A stretch of DNA of 49,377 nt from the NCBI GenBank assembly GCA_033720895.1, contig JAWWBS010000012.1, positions 1-49,377 on the forward strand, in the 5' to 3' direction. Shown here piece after piece: positions 19,306 through 28,149 of the stretch. Position 1 is the first letter of the stretch. Every line of letters starts with the position of its first letter. The position numbers were made by a program, and so were the translations under genes. This stretch comes from Gammaproteobacteria bacterium. Its GTDB lineage: Bacteria > Pseudomonadota > Gammaproteobacteria > Natronospirales > JAJUFS01. The notes beneath the pieces are model-generated. The model was not told the origin of the DNA. It saw only the letters and a list, made by a program, of their open reading frames with translations, and did not search any database.

Positions 19306-19413
19306 GGGCAGGCCAGGCATCAGCTCCGACGAAAAGCGGCAAAAGCCAGCAAACATGCGCCTTTCCGCTGCAAATTGACCCGCTTTGGTGTGGGCCTTAC
19401 CCCGTGCTTACGT

Positions 19414-19419
19414 TACAAT
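19414..19419 (+). promoter_or_regulatory. Candidate -10 box of glyA
   Basis: TACAAT lies 91 bases before the glyA start, in a 205-base gap that otherwise shows no gene. A TTGACC at 19375 is too far away (33 bases) to be its -35 box, and the properly spaced hexamer is poor. The call rests on the -10 match alone. Confidence 0.35.
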
Positions 19420-19510
19420 TTCGGCCTCGCTCGCCAGCCCTGTGCGGTGCAGCGGGCCGCGCCACAGCGCCATATTCTCAACAAGGCCTTCAACAAGGGA
19501 GCCAGCCAGC

Positions 19511-20785
19511 ATGTACAGCCAGGACATGACCATCCAGGGATTCGATGACGAGCTTTTCGGCGCGATGCAGAACGAGCGCCAGCGCCAGGAAGAGCACATC
19601 GAGCTGATTGCTTCCGAGAACTACGCTTCGCCGCGCGTGCTGGAAGCCCAGGGCGGGGTCATGACCAACAAGTACGCCGAGGGTTACCCGGGCAAGCGCT
19701 ACTACGGTGGCTGTGAATTCGTCGACGTTGCCGAAGAACTGGCGCGCGAGCGCGTCAAGCAGCTTTACGGCGCGCACTACGCCAACGTCCAGCCGCACTC
19801 CGGCTCGCAGGCGAATGCCGCGGTGTTCCTGGCGCTGATGTCGCCGGGCGACACCCTGATGGGCATGAGCCTGGACCATGGTGGTCACCTGACCCATGGC
19901 GCCAAGCCGAATTTCTCCGGCAAGATTTTCAATGCCGTGCAGTACGGCATCAACCCGGAAACCGGCGAGCTGGATTACGAGGAAATTGCCGCGCTCGCTC
20001 GCGAGCACAAGCCGAAAGTCATCGTGGCCGGTTTCTCCGCTTATTCCCGCGTCATGGACTGGGAGAAGTTCGCCGCGATTGCCAAGGAAGTCGGTGCCTA
20101 CCTGGTTGTCGACATGGCGCACGTGTCGGGCCTGATTGCGGCGGGCGAATACCCGAACCCGGTGCCGCATGCCGATGTCGTGACCTCGACCACCCACAAG
20201 ACCCTGCGCGGTCCGCGCGGTGGCATCATCCTGGCGCGCGAGAACGCCGAGATCGAAAAGAAACTGAATTCGCTGGTATTCCCGGGCACGCAGGGCGGTC
20301 CGCTCATGCACGTCATCGCGGCCAAGGCCGTGGCGTTCAAGGAAGCGCTGGAGCCGGGCTTCAAGGAATACCAGCAACAGGTGGTTGCCAATGCGCGCGC
20401 CATGGTCGCGACCTTGCAGGATCGCGGATACAAGATCGTCTGTGGCGGTACGGACAATCACCTGTTCCTGATCGACCTGGTCGACAAGGGCATCACCGGC
20501 AAGGATGCGGATGCGTGGTTGGGTGATGCCTACATCACGGTCAACAAGAACACCGTGCCGAACGACCCGCAATCGCCGTTCGTCACCTCCGGTCTGCGCA
20601 TTGGCACGCCGGCGGGCACGACCCGCGGCTTCGGCAAGGCCGAGTTCGAGCAGATCTCGAGCTGGATTGCCGATGTCATCGACAGCAAGGGCGACGAGAA
20701 AGTCATCGCCGAGACCCGCGAAGCGGTCAAGGCGCTGTGCAAGAAGTTCCCGGTCTACCCGGAACACATGCAGTTCTCGGTCTGA
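19511..20785 (+). CDS. glyA: Serine hydroxymethyltransferase
   Basis: GlyA interconverts serine and glycine and charges tetrahydrofolate with one-carbon units, using PLP. The start at 19511 gives 424 residues; an in-frame ATG at 19526 would give 419, closer to E. coli (417), and cannot be excluded. Motifs include [10 protein letters not shown], the [15 protein letters not shown] tetrahydrofolate/PLP region, and the PLP lysine in [14 protein letters not shown]. nrdR follows after 14 bases, a linkage common in Gammaproteobacteria, so this promoter probably drives nrdR as well. Confidence 0.97.
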   Translation: MYSQDMTIQGFDDELFGAMQNERQRQEEHIELIASENYASPRVLEAQGGVMTNKYAEGYPGKRYYGGCEFVDVAEELARERVKQLYGAHYANVQPHSGSQANAAVFLALMSPGDTLMGMSLDHGGHLTHGAKPNFSGKIFNAVQYGINPETGELDYEEIAALAREHKPKVIVAGFSAYSRVMDWEKFAAIAKEVGAYLVVDMAHVSGLIAAGEYPNPVPHADVVTSTTHKTLRGPRGGIILARENAEIEKKLNSLVFPGTQGGPLMHVIAAKAVAFKEALEPGFKEYQQQVVANARAMVATLQDRGYKIVCGGTDNHLFLIDLVDKGITGKDADAWLGDAYITVNKNTVPNDPQSPFVTSGLRIGTPAGTTRGFGKAEFEQISSWIADVIDSKGDEKVIAETREAVKALCKKFPVYPEHMQFSV

Positions 20786-20799
20786 ACGGAACCTGATCC

Positions 20800-21306
20800 A
20801 TGTATTGCCCTTTCTGCAGCCACGAGGAGACCAAGGTCATCGACTCGCGGCTGGCCAGCGAGGGCATGCAGGTGCGCCGCCGGCGTGAATGCACGGACTG
20901 CGGCGAACGCTTCACGACCTTCGAATCCGCGGAACTCGTCATGCCGCGCATCATCAAGGGTGATGGCACGCGCCAGCCTTACGACGAACAGAAACTGCAG
21001 ACCGGCCTGATGCGGGCGCTGGAAAAACGTCCCGTCAGCACCGAGGCGGTGGAAGCGGCGCTGGCACGCATCACCCACAAGCTGCGTTCCACCGGCGAGC
21101 GGGAAGTGAAATCCCGGCAGGTGGGCGAGTGGGTGATGGACGAACTTCGCGAACTCGACCAGGTGGCCTACGTGCGTTTTGCCTCGGTCTATCGCAGCTT
21201 CCAGGACGTGAACGCCTTCCGCGAGGAAATCGAGCGACTGGAGAACGAGCCGCTGCGGGAAGCCATCCGCAAGAAACAGATCTCGCTGCTCGGCGACGAC
21301 AGCTGA
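20800..21306 (+). CDS. nrdR: Transcriptional repressor NrdR
   Basis: NrdR represses ribonucleotide reductase genes by sensing ATP/dATP. The 168-residue protein has the N-terminal zinc ribbon (Cys3, Cys6, Cys31, Cys34) followed by an ATP-cone domain (about 49-139; [16 protein letters not shown] through [13 protein letters not shown]). The C-terminal tail is longer than in E. coli NrdR (149 residues) and is charged. The gene is in a likely operon glyA-nrdR-ribD. Confidence 0.96.
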   Translation: MYCPFCSHEETKVIDSRLASEGMQVRRRRECTDCGERFTTFESAELVMPRIIKGDGTRQPYDEQKLQTGLMRALEKRPVSTEAVEAALARITHKLRSTGEREVKSRQVGEWVMDELRELDQVAYVRFASVYRSFQDVNAFREEIERLENEPLREAIRKKQISLLGDDS

Positions 21307-21336
21307 GTCACATTCTCAAGATAATCCGGGAGCAAC

Positions 21337-22461
21337 ATGTCGGACCGTTTCGACACATTCGATAACGAATGCATGGTGCAGGCCATTCGCCTGGCCGTGC
21401 GCGGTGTCATGAGCACCCATCCCAATCCTCGCGTCGGCTGCGTGCTGGCGAAGGATGGTGCGCAGGTCGCCGAGGGCTGGCATGAAAAGGCCGGTGGCCC
21501 GCATGCGGAAATCGTCGCGCTGGAAGAAGCGCGCGATGCAGCTCGGGGTGCGACTGCTTACGTGACACTCGAGCCCTGCGCCCACCAGGGCAGGACCGGG
21601 CCGTGTACCAAGGCCCTGCTGGATGCGGGTGTGGCGCGTGTGGTCATTGCCATGCAGGACCCGAACCCGAAGGTGGCCGGCAAGGGCATCGACGCACTGC
21701 GCGGTGCCGGCGTGGAAGTCGAGGTCGGCCTGATGGAAGCCGAGGCACGCAAGCTGAACCCGGGCTTCATCAAGCGCATGACCGAAGGCCGTCCGCTGAC
21801 GCGGTTGAAGATCGCGGCGAGTCTCGATGGCCGCACGGCCATGGCCTCGGGTGAATCGAAATGGATCACCGGCGAGGTGGCACGCGCCGACGTGCAGCAC
21901 TGGCGCTCCGCAGCCAGCGGCATCCTGACGGGTGTCGAAACCGTTCTGGCCGACAATCCGCGCCTGAATGTGCGCCTCGACGACGTGCCGCGCCAGCCAG
22001 AGCGCCTGATCCTGGATTCGACCCTGCGTACGCCAGTCGATGCGGAAGTGCTCGCACTCGATACCAAGGTGCGCATTTTCGCCGTCGAAGACGACGCGCA
22101 GAAACGCAGTGCGCTGGAAGCGGCCGGTGCGGAAGTGGAAATCCTCAAGGCGGATGCCAATGGCCGCGTCGACCTGCCGACGCTGATGAGCCGGCTGGCG
22201 GAACTGGAACACAACGAGCTGTGGGTCGAAGCGGGTGCGACGCTGGGTGGCGCCTTGTTGACGGCCGACCTCGTCGACGAAGTGGTGTTGTACCAGGCCC
22301 CGGTGTTCCTGGGTGATGCGGCGAAGCCGCTGGCGGTGCTGCCCGGGCTCGATGCGCTTGCCGACCGCCTGCGCTTTGCGGTGGATGATGTCAGCCAGGT
22401 CGGTGGCGACCTGCGCATGATGATGCGTCCGGCTTCACGCGTCATGCAGGAAAAGGAGTAG
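21337..22461 (+). CDS. ribD: Bifunctional riboflavin biosynthesis deaminase/reductase RibD
   Basis: RibD carries out the second and third steps of riboflavin synthesis: deamination of the pyrimidine, then reduction of the ribosyl side chain with NADPH. The N-terminal deaminase (about 10-150) shows the zinc motifs HAEIVAL and PCAHQGRTGPC. The C-terminal reductase (about 155-370) shows RLKIAASLDGRTA and the GGALLTADLVDE region. At 374 residues it is full length. It is followed after 3 bases by ribE, indicating coupled expression. Confidence 0.96.
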   Translation: MSDRFDTFDNECMVQAIRLAVRGVMSTHPNPRVGCVLAKDGAQVAEGWHEKAGGPHAEIVALEEARDAARGATAYVTLEPCAHQGRTGPCTKALLDAGVARVVIAMQDPNPKVAGKGIDALRGAGVEVEVGLMEAEARKLNPGFIKRMTEGRPLTRLKIAASLDGRTAMASGESKWITGEVARADVQHWRSAASGILTGVETVLADNPRLNVRLDDVPRQPERLILDSTLRTPVDAEVLALDTKVRIFAVEDDAQKRSALEAAGAEVEILKADANGRVDLPTLMSRLAELEHNELWVEAGATLGGALLTADLVDEVVLYQAPVFLGDAAKPLAVLPGLDALADRLRFAVDDVSQVGGDLRMMMRPASRVMQEKE

Positions 22462-22464
22462 GGC

Positions 22465-23118
22465 ATGTTCACCGGGATCATCCAGGCCCTGGGCAAGGTC
22501 GAGGCGATCGAACAGCGCGGCGGAGACGTGCGTGTGACGGTGGACCTCGGCGAGCTTGCCAATGATAAGCACGGGATCGGCGATTCGATTGCCGTGAATG
22601 GTTGTTGCCTGACTGCTATCGAAGATCCGCGGCAGAAACTTGTCGCTGATGTCTCGAAGGAAAGCCTGCGCCTGACCACCATCGGTGACCTGAAGGTCGG
22701 TGATCGGGTCAACCTCGAGCCGGCCATGCAGGTCGGCGATCGCTTCGGTGGCCACATGGTCAGCGGTCATGTCGATGGCATGGGCAGGCTCGTGGAGCTG
22801 GCCGAGGAAGCCCGTTCCTGGCGGCTGGTCTTCGAAGCACCGGATGACATTGCGCATTACATCGCGAAGAAGGGCTCCATCACCATCGACGGCATCAGCC
22901 TCACGGTGAACGGCGTCGATGGCAATCGCTTCGACGTGAACATCGTGCCGCACACCTGGGAGCATACCAACCTGCATGCGAAGCAGCCGGGTGACCGCGT
23001 CAACCTGGAAGTCGACGTGATCGCGCGCTACCTGGAGCGCCTGCTGCAGGCAGGTGATGAAGCACCGGCAGGCATCACACTGGATACTTTGCGTCGGCAC
23101 GGCTTTGCCGACGAATGA
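22465..23118 (+). CDS. ribE: Riboflavin synthase alpha chain
   Basis: This 217-residue protein consists of two similar lumazine-binding repeats (about 1-97 and 98-200). The N-terminal MFTGIIQ and the internal GHMVSGHVDG are the family signatures. It dismutates two molecules of 6,7-dimethyl-8-ribityllumazine into riboflavin and the pyrimidine precursor. The gene is also called ribC in some bacteria. It sits between ribD (3-base gap) and the RibBA-like gene. Confidence 0.96.
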   Translation: MFTGIIQALGKVEAIEQRGGDVRVTVDLGELANDKHGIGDSIAVNGCCLTAIEDPRQKLVADVSKESLRLTTIGDLKVGDRVNLEPAMQVGDRFGGHMVSGHVDGMGRLVELAEEARSWRLVFEAPDDIAHYIAKKGSITIDGISLTVNGVDGNRFDVNIVPHTWEHTNLHAKQPGDRVNLEVDVIARYLERLLQAGDEAPAGITLDTLRRHGFADE

Positions 23119-23176
23119 GCCATTGTCGATATCAAGTCATCGACTCTTGAGCAAATACTGAAACGAGGAAGACGTT

Positions 23177-24280
23177 ATGGATCGCATTGAGGACATTCTC
23201 GAGGATATCCGCAATGGCAAGATGGTCATCATGATGGATGACGAGGATCGCGAAAACGAAGGCGACCTCATCATGGCAGCCGACAGGGTGCGTCCGGAAG
23301 ACATCAACTTCATGGCGCGCAACGGTCGCGGCCTGATCTGCCTGACCCTGACGCAGGAACGTTGCCGCCAGTTGCGCCTGCCACTGATGGTTTCGGCGAC
23401 CAACGAGCAGCAGAGCACGAACTTCACGGTATCCATCGAAGCAGCGGAGGGCGTGACCACCGGCATTTCGGCGCACGATCGTGCGCATACCGTGCTGACG
23501 GCCGTTGCCGATGGCGCGCGCGCCGAAGACCTGGTTCAGCCCGGGCACATTTTCCCGCTGATGGCACAGCCGGGTGGCGTGCTCAGCCGCGCCGGTCACA
23601 CCGAAGCCGGTTGCGACCTGGCACGGCTGGCCGATTGCGAGCCTGCTGCCGTGATTGTCGAGATCCTGAACGATGACGGCACCATGGCGCGCCTGCCGGA
23701 TCTCCGGAAGTTCGCCAAGGAGCACGATCTCAAGATCGGCACCATCGCTGACCTGATTCGCTACCGCATGGAAAAGGAAACCACGGTCGAGCGCATCCAG
23801 GAGAAGACGGTCAACACCGAGTTCGGCGAATTCAAGGTTGCCTGCTTCGAGGATCACATCAATCGCACGGTGCATTTCGCGATGACCCGCGGCGACATCA
23901 AGGCCGACGAGCCGACGCTGGTGCGCGTGCACCTGCAGGACACGCTTGGCGACGTGCTCGGCCTGAACTGGAAATCGCTGGGCTGGCCGTTGCGCGATGC
24001 CATGAAGCGCATTGCCGACGAGGGCGGCGTGCTGGTCATTCTCCGGCCGGATGAAAACCCCGGCCAGCTGGCCGAGCTGTTCGCCAACGGCGGCGAGTCC
24101 AGTGGCGACGATGCCGCCGCCGGCAGTTCGGGTGACGAGGTGTTGCGCACCTACGGCGTCGGCGCCCAGATCCTGCACGACCTGGGCGTGCGCAAGATGC
24201 GGGTGCTGTCGGCGCCCAAGCGCATGCAGGGTATCTCCGGTTTCGGACTGGAAGTGGTCGAATACGTGGATTCCGAGTGA
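23177..24280 (+). CDS. ribB: DHBP synthase fused to a degenerate GTP cyclohydrolase II domain (RibBX type)
   Basis: The N-terminal half (about 1-200) is 3,4-dihydroxy-2-butanone-4-phosphate synthase. The acidic metal/substrate loop [10 protein letters not shown] (21-30) and [15 protein letters not shown] are intact, so this activity is expected. The C-terminal half aligns with GTP cyclohydrolase II but lacks its zinc motif. Where active enzymes have a Cys-containing stretch near GDVFGS and CDCG, this protein reads [19 protein letters not shown] with no Cys. The end ([13 protein letters not shown]) is otherwise conserved. It is therefore unlikely to cyclise GTP, and a separate ribA should exist outside the window. 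Length is 367. Confidence 0.92.
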   Translation: MDRIEDILEDIRNGKMVIMMDDEDRENEGDLIMAADRVRPEDINFMARNGRGLICLTLTQERCRQLRLPLMVSATNEQQSTNFTVSIEAAEGVTTGISAHDRAHTVLTAVADGARAEDLVQPGHIFPLMAQPGGVLSRAGHTEAGCDLARLADCEPAAVIVEILNDDGTMARLPDLRKFAKEHDLKIGTIADLIRYRMEKETTVERIQEKTVNTEFGEFKVACFEDHINRTVHFAMTRGDIKADEPTLVRVHLQDTLGDVLGLNWKSLGWPLRDAMKRIADEGGVLVILRPDENPGQLAELFANGGESSGDDAAAGSSGDEVLRTYGVGAQILHDLGVRKMRVLSAPKRMQGISGFGLEVVEYVDSE

Positions 24281-24312
24281 TCCAGGGTGCTGCTGTTCAA
24301 CGATTTGATGGT

Positions 24313-24350
24313 TTTCGGACGGCCTAGCCCCTACAATAGGCGGTCCGAAA
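24313..24350. promoter_or_regulatory. Interrupted inverted repeat before ribH, with a -10-like box in its loop
   Basis: TTTCGGAC (24313-24320) and GCCTA (24322-24326) pair with TAGGC (24337-24341) and GTCCGAAA (24343-24350). The arms hold thirteen pairs with one G-G mismatch, and the loop has ten bases. TACAAT (24332-24337) straddles the loop and could be the -10 of a ribH promoter. There is no T tract, so it is a poor terminator. An operator or RNA hairpin is possible. Confidence 0.5.
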
Positions 24351-24380
24351 TTCCAGAAAGATTAGACACTTAGGAAGAGA

Positions 24381-24857
24381 ATGATGTCTGGCATCAAGAA
24401 AATCGAAGGCAAGCTGACCGGCGTGAAGGGCCGTTTCGCCATCGTGGCAGGTCGCTTCAACAGCTTCATCGTCGACAGCCTGGTCAACGGCGCAATCGAC
24501 ACCCTGCAGCGCCATGGTGTGGCAGATGCCGACATCACCCTGGTACAGGTCCCGGGTGCGTTCGAAATGGGCCCGGTGGTACGTCGCCTTTGTGCCTCGA
24601 ATGACTACGTTGCCGTCATCGCGCTCGGTGCGGTCATCCGCGGTGCCACGCCGCATTTCGATTTCGTTGCCGGCGAGTGCGCCAAGTCCTGCTCGCAGGC
24701 TGCGAATGACACCGGTGTGCCGGTTGCCTTCGGCGTCCTGACCACCGATACCATCGAGCAGGCCATCGAGCGCGCCGGCACCAAGGCCGGCAACAAGGGC
24801 GCTGAAGCTGCGGTCACCGCCATCGAAATGGCCGGCCTGATGCAGGCGCTGTCCTGA
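24381..24857 (+). CDS. ribH: 6,7-dimethyl-8-ribityllumazine synthase
   Basis: RibH condenses the RibD product with the RibB product to form lumazine, the substrate of riboflavin synthase. The 158-residue protein has the conserved [27 protein letters not shown] (with the catalytic His) and [19 protein letters not shown] forms the phosphate-binding end. The protein assembles into pentamers or 60-mers. A second ATG three bases downstream is an alternative start. nusB begins two bases after the stop. Confidence 0.97.
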   Translation: MMSGIKKIEGKLTGVKGRFAIVAGRFNSFIVDSLVNGAIDTLQRHGVADADITLVQVPGAFEMGPVVRRLCASNDYVAVIALGAVIRGATPHFDFVAGECAKSCSQAANDTGVPVAFGVLTTDTIEQAIERAGTKAGNKGAEAAVTAIEMAGLMQALS

Positions 24858-24859
24858 TC

Positions 24860-25345
24860 GTGAGCAGCGACACCAACAACCCGGCTCGCAAGGCCGAGAT
24901 TGCAAAGAGCAAGGAAACCCGCGCCCGTTCGCTGGCACGGCGACTTGCCATGCAGGCGATCTACCAGTGGCAGATCAGTGCCGATGACTGGGAAGTCATT
25001 CTCCATCAGTTCGAGGAGAACCAGGATTACGCCCGTGTCGATGGCGAATATTTCCGTGAACTGCTGGAACAGGTGATTGCCGAGGAGAAGGAGCTGCTCG
25101 CCGTCATCGAGGAATTCTTCGATCGTCCGCTGGCGCAGCTCGACCCCGTGGAACGCGCGGTGCTGCTGGTCGGTGTGTTCGAACTCAAGCACCGCATCGA
25201 GGTGCCTTACCGGGTCGTGCTGAATGAATCGGTCGACCTGGCCCGCAAGTTCGGTGCTGCCGAGAGCCACAAGTTCATCAACGCCATTCTCGACAAGGCG
25301 GCCGCTTCGCTGCGCAAGCTGGAAGTCAAAGCCGCCGGCCGCTGA
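24860..25345 (+). CDS. nusB: Transcription antitermination factor NusB
   Basis: NusB binds boxA RNA together with NusE (S10) to promote antitermination in rRNA operons. The all-helical protein is 161 residues, including a basic N-terminal extension of about 20 residues. It starts at GTG, two bases after the ribH stop. Conserved features are ARRLAMQAIYQW, PVERAVLLVGVFEL and PYRVVLNESVDLARKFG, and the end SHKFINAILDKAA. ribH-nusB-thiL order is standard in this class. Confidence 0.96.
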   Translation: MSSDTNNPARKAEIAKSKETRARSLARRLAMQAIYQWQISADDWEVILHQFEENQDYARVDGEYFRELLEQVIAEEKELLAVIEEFFDRPLAQLDPVERAVLLVGVFELKHRIEVPYRVVLNESVDLARKFGAAESHKFINAILDKAAASLRKLEVKAAGR

Positions 25346-25362
25346 GGCCGCGGGCTCTTCCC

Positions 25363-26304
25363 ATGCCCGGTGAATTCGAACTCATCCGCAAGTGGTTTGC
25401 CGATCCGGCAGCGTCGACGGCCGATGCGTCCTTGCAGCTCGGCATCGGTGATGATGGTGCGGTCTTCGCGCCGACACCTGGCTGTTCCCAGATCGTGGTC
25501 ACCGACACCCTGGTGGCCGGTCGTCATTTTCCCGACGATGCCGGTCCGGCTGCGATCGGTCATCGCGCATTGGCGGTGAACCTGTCGGACATGGCGGCGA
25601 TGGGCGCCCGGCCGAAATATGCTTTCCTGAACCTGACCCTGCCGGAAAGTGACGAAGCCTGGCTGGGTGAATTCTCGCGCGGTTTTTTCGAGCTGGCACG
25701 CGAACACCACGTGGCGCTCGCTGGCGGGGATACCACGCGAGGTCCATTGAACATTGCCGTGACATTGCTGGGCGAGGTGCCCGAGGGCAGCGCCCTGACG
25801 CGCAGCGGTGCATGCGTCGGCGACCTGGTTGCCGTAACAGGAAGGCCAGGACGTGCGGCAACCGCCCTGGTGCTGTGGCGTGAGGGCAAGGCCATTCCGG
25901 AAGAATTGAACAAGGCATGGCTGTGGCCGACGCCTCGGGTCGAGGCGGGCATCGCGCTGCGCGGGCTGGCGACAGCCTGCATCGACGTCTCCGATGGGCT
26001 GGTTGCCGACTTTGCGCACATTGCCGCCGCCAGCGACGTCGGGGCGCGGCTGGATGCCGATGCACTGCCGCGCGATGGCATCGACACCGATGCCTTGTTC
26101 CGTGGTGACGATTACGAGCTGTGTTTCACCTTCGCGCCCGCTGATGCCGACAGGATAGAGGCTGCGCTGACAGGCGCAGGGCAGGAGTACACCGTGTTCG
26201 GTGAAGTTGTTGCTGCCGGCGAGGCAGTCAGCGTGCAGCTGGATGGCGAGCAGCGAGCGGCCGCCGAGCTGGGTGGCTGGGATCATTTCCAGGATGGATC
26301 TTGA
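25363..26304 (+). CDS. thiL: Thiamine-monophosphate kinase
   Basis: ThiL phosphorylates thiamine monophosphate to the active cofactor thiamine pyrophosphate. It is a PurM-like ATPase of 313 residues. The N-terminal GIGDDGAVF binds metal and phosphate. The HRALAVNLSDMAAMGARPKYA stretch, GGDTTRGP and the C-terminal DVSDGLVADFAHI are the family landmarks. It lies in the ribH-nusB-thiL-pgpA run, with a 17-base gap behind nusB. Confidence 0.96.
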   Translation: MPGEFELIRKWFADPAASTADASLQLGIGDDGAVFAPTPGCSQIVVTDTLVAGRHFPDDAGPAAIGHRALAVNLSDMAAMGARPKYAFLNLTLPESDEAWLGEFSRGFFELAREHHVALAGGDTTRGPLNIAVTLLGEVPEGSALTRSGACVGDLVAVTGRPGRAATALVLWREGKAIPEELNKAWLWPTPRVEAGIALRGLATACIDVSDGLVADFAHIAAASDVGARLDADALPRDGIDTDALFRGDDYELCFTFAPADADRIEAALTGAGQEYTVFGEVVAAGEAVSVQLDGEQRAAAELGGWDHFQDGS

Positions 26305-26314
26305 GGGTGGTTTC

Positions 26315-26824
26315 ATGAAGGGCCAACGCATTCCCGCAGGCACGGTTTTCCGTTCGCCAGTGCATTTCCTGGCCTTCGGTTTCGGCAGCGGCCTCGCACC
26401 GGTAGCGCCCGGTACGGTCGGCACGCTGGCGGCCGTGCCTGCCTGGCTCGGCATCGCCATGCTGCCCGCGTGGTGGCAGGTCGGAGTGGTCGTTGCAGCG
26501 ATGGTGGTCGGTATCTGGCTGTGCGGTCGCAGTGCCGGGATGCTGGGTGTTCACGATCACGGTGGTATCGTCTGGGACGAATTCGTCGGCCTGTGGCTGA
26601 CGATGTTGCTGGCACCGACGGCCGGCCTCGGCGGCGACTGGCCGTGGCTGCTTGGCGGATTCCTTGCTTTCCGCCTGTTCGATATCGCCAAGCCCTGGCC
26701 CATCAAGCGCCTGGATCGTGACGTTGCTGGCGGGCTGGGAATCATGCTGGATGATATCCTTGCAGCTGTTTACGCAGCGGCTTTGCTGCGGATCGTGCAG
26801 TACGTACTGACGATTTTTCAATGA
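26315..26824 (+). CDS. pgpA: Phosphatidylglycerophosphatase A
   Basis: PgpA dephosphorylates phosphatidylglycerol phosphate in the inner membrane. The start at 26315 (MKGQRI) gives 169 residues, the usual size. A GAGGGTGG ribosome-binding site precedes it. The in-frame ATG at 26294, which would overlap thiL, is less likely. The motifs are GFGSGLAPVAPGTVGT and the acidic HDHGGIVWDEFVG region, with three or four hydrophobic membrane segments. Its TGA stop overlaps the ATG of the next gene, a protein kinase, by four bases. Confidence 0.93.
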   Translation: MKGQRIPAGTVFRSPVHFLAFGFGSGLAPVAPGTVGTLAAVPAWLGIAMLPAWWQVGVVVAAMVVGIWLCGRSAGMLGVHDHGGIVWDEFVGLWLTMLLAPTAGLGGDWPWLLGGFLAFRLFDIAKPWPIKRLDRDVAGGLGIMLDDILAAVYAAALLRIVQYVLTIFQ

Positions 26825-28149
26825 ATCATGGCAAGCCGGCCAGTTCCAGGCCGGGTATCAGGACGACAATGAAGATCGAGAAACTCGGCAAGTACATCAT
26901 TACCCGCGAGCTCGGCAAGGGCGGTTCGGGTACGGTCTACCTCTGCCACGATCCCTACAATCAGCGCGATGTCGCCTTGAAGCTGTACAACATCGGCGAG
27001 GGCCTGTCCGAGGACCAGGCGCGCAGCCGGCGCAAGGTCTTCTTCAACGAAGCGCACATGTCGGGCCTGTTGAACCATCCGAACATCCTGCCGATCTACG
27101 ATGCCGGCGAGGAAGATGGTCAGTGCTACGTGGTCATGGAATACGTGCGTGGTGCCAAGCCACTGTCGACATTCTGCGAGCCACAGAATCTCCTGCCGAT
27201 ACGGAAGATCGTCGAGGTCTCCTTCAAGTGTGCCAAGGCGCTGGATTATGCCCATCGCAAGGGCGTGATCCACCGCGACATCAAGCCCAGCAATATCATG
27301 ATGACGGGCGAAGGTGATGTCAGGATCGTCGATTTCGGCATCGCCCAGAACGACAACATCGAGCTGACACCGATGTCCGGTCTGGTCGGCTCGCCCAGCT
27401 ACATGGCGCCGGAGCAGTTGCGCGAAGAGAAAGTCAGCAACCAGGCCGATGTCTATTCGCTCGGCGTGCTGATGTACGAATTGTTGACCGGCAAGCGACC
27501 CTACTATGGAGAGAACCTGTCGCGCCTGGTTCACCAGGTGCTGTATGCAACGCCACTGCCTGTGCATCGCTTGCGATCCGAGACGCCGCCCTCGCTGGAG
27601 GCGATAGTCGAGAAGGCGATGGCGAAGGACCGGTCCAAGCGCTACAAGACGGCAATGGAAATGTCGGTAGCGTTGACGCGCGCATTCAACGACCTGGGCA
27701 AGCAGGCCAAGGAAGTGACCGAGCAGGAACGCTTCAGCATGGTTCGCAAGCTCGAATTCTTCAGGGAGTTCACCTACCCGGAAGTCTGGGAGGTGCTGAA
27801 TGCCTCGAAGTGGGAAACCCATGACAAGGGCGAATCAATCATCGTCGAGGGCGAGATCGACGACTCCTTCTTCATTATCGTGTCCGGTGAGGTCAACGTC
27901 ACCAAGGACGGCAAGATGCTCGGTCGCCTGAAGGAAGGCGATTGTTTCGGCGAGATGGGCTATCTTTCTAAGACGGAACGCACGGCGACCGTGGTATCCG
28001 ACAATGGCGTGGCGGTGATGAGGATCAACTCGACCCTGATCGACCAGGCATCCATGGAATGCCAGCTTCGTTTCCACAAGGTCTTTCTCAAGACCCTGAT
28101 CGAGCGGTTGACCCGGACCAGCGAGCGAGTGGTGAAGGAAGACAAGTAA
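26821..28149 (+). CDS. Ser/Thr protein kinase with C-terminal cyclic-nucleotide-binding domain (first of a pair)
   Basis: This 442-residue cytoplasmic protein has no membrane segment. The Hanks-type kinase domain (about 25-290) looks active: glycine loop GKGGSG (32-37), Lys54 in ALKLY, catalytic HRDIKPSN (Asp153), DFG at 171-173 and APEQ. The activation segment ends GSPSYMAPE, with Ser where Thr is usual. A CNB/cNMP domain follows at about 314-430. Its phosphate-binding cassette keeps FGE (Glu378) and ERTATV (Arg387), the residues that hold the cyclic phosphate in CRP/PKA domains. The start is coupled to pgpA (ATGA). An internal ATG at 26869 is an alternative. The stop overlaps the next kinase gene (TAATG). 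Confidence 0.9.
   Translation: MNHGKPASSRPGIRTTMKIEKLGKYIITRELGKGGSGTVYLCHDPYNQRDVALKLYNIGEGLSEDQARSRRKVFFNEAHMSGLLNHPNILPIYDAGEEDGQCYVVMEYVRGAKPLSTFCEPQNLLPIRKIVEVSFKCAKALDYAHRKGVIHRDIKPSNIMMTGEGDVRIVDFGIAQNDNIELTPMSGLVGSPSYMAPEQLREEKVSNQADVYSLGVLMYELLTGKRPYYGENLSRLVHQVLYATPLPVHRLRSETPPSLEAIVEKAMAKDRSKRYKTAMEMSVALTRAFNDLGKQAKEVTEQERFSMVRKLEFFREFTYPEVWEVLNASKWETHDKGESIIVEGEIDDSFFIIVSGEVNVTKDGKMLGRLKEGDCFGEMGYLSKTERTATVVSDNGVAVMRINSTLIDQASMECQLRFHKVFLKTLIERLTRTSERVVKEDK

Noticed and set aside
21307-24380. FMN (RFN) riboswitch in the riboflavin region.
   Set aside because: None of the gaps before ribD, ribE, ribB or ribH is long enough or carries the conserved multi-stem pattern; only a simple dyad is seen before ribH.
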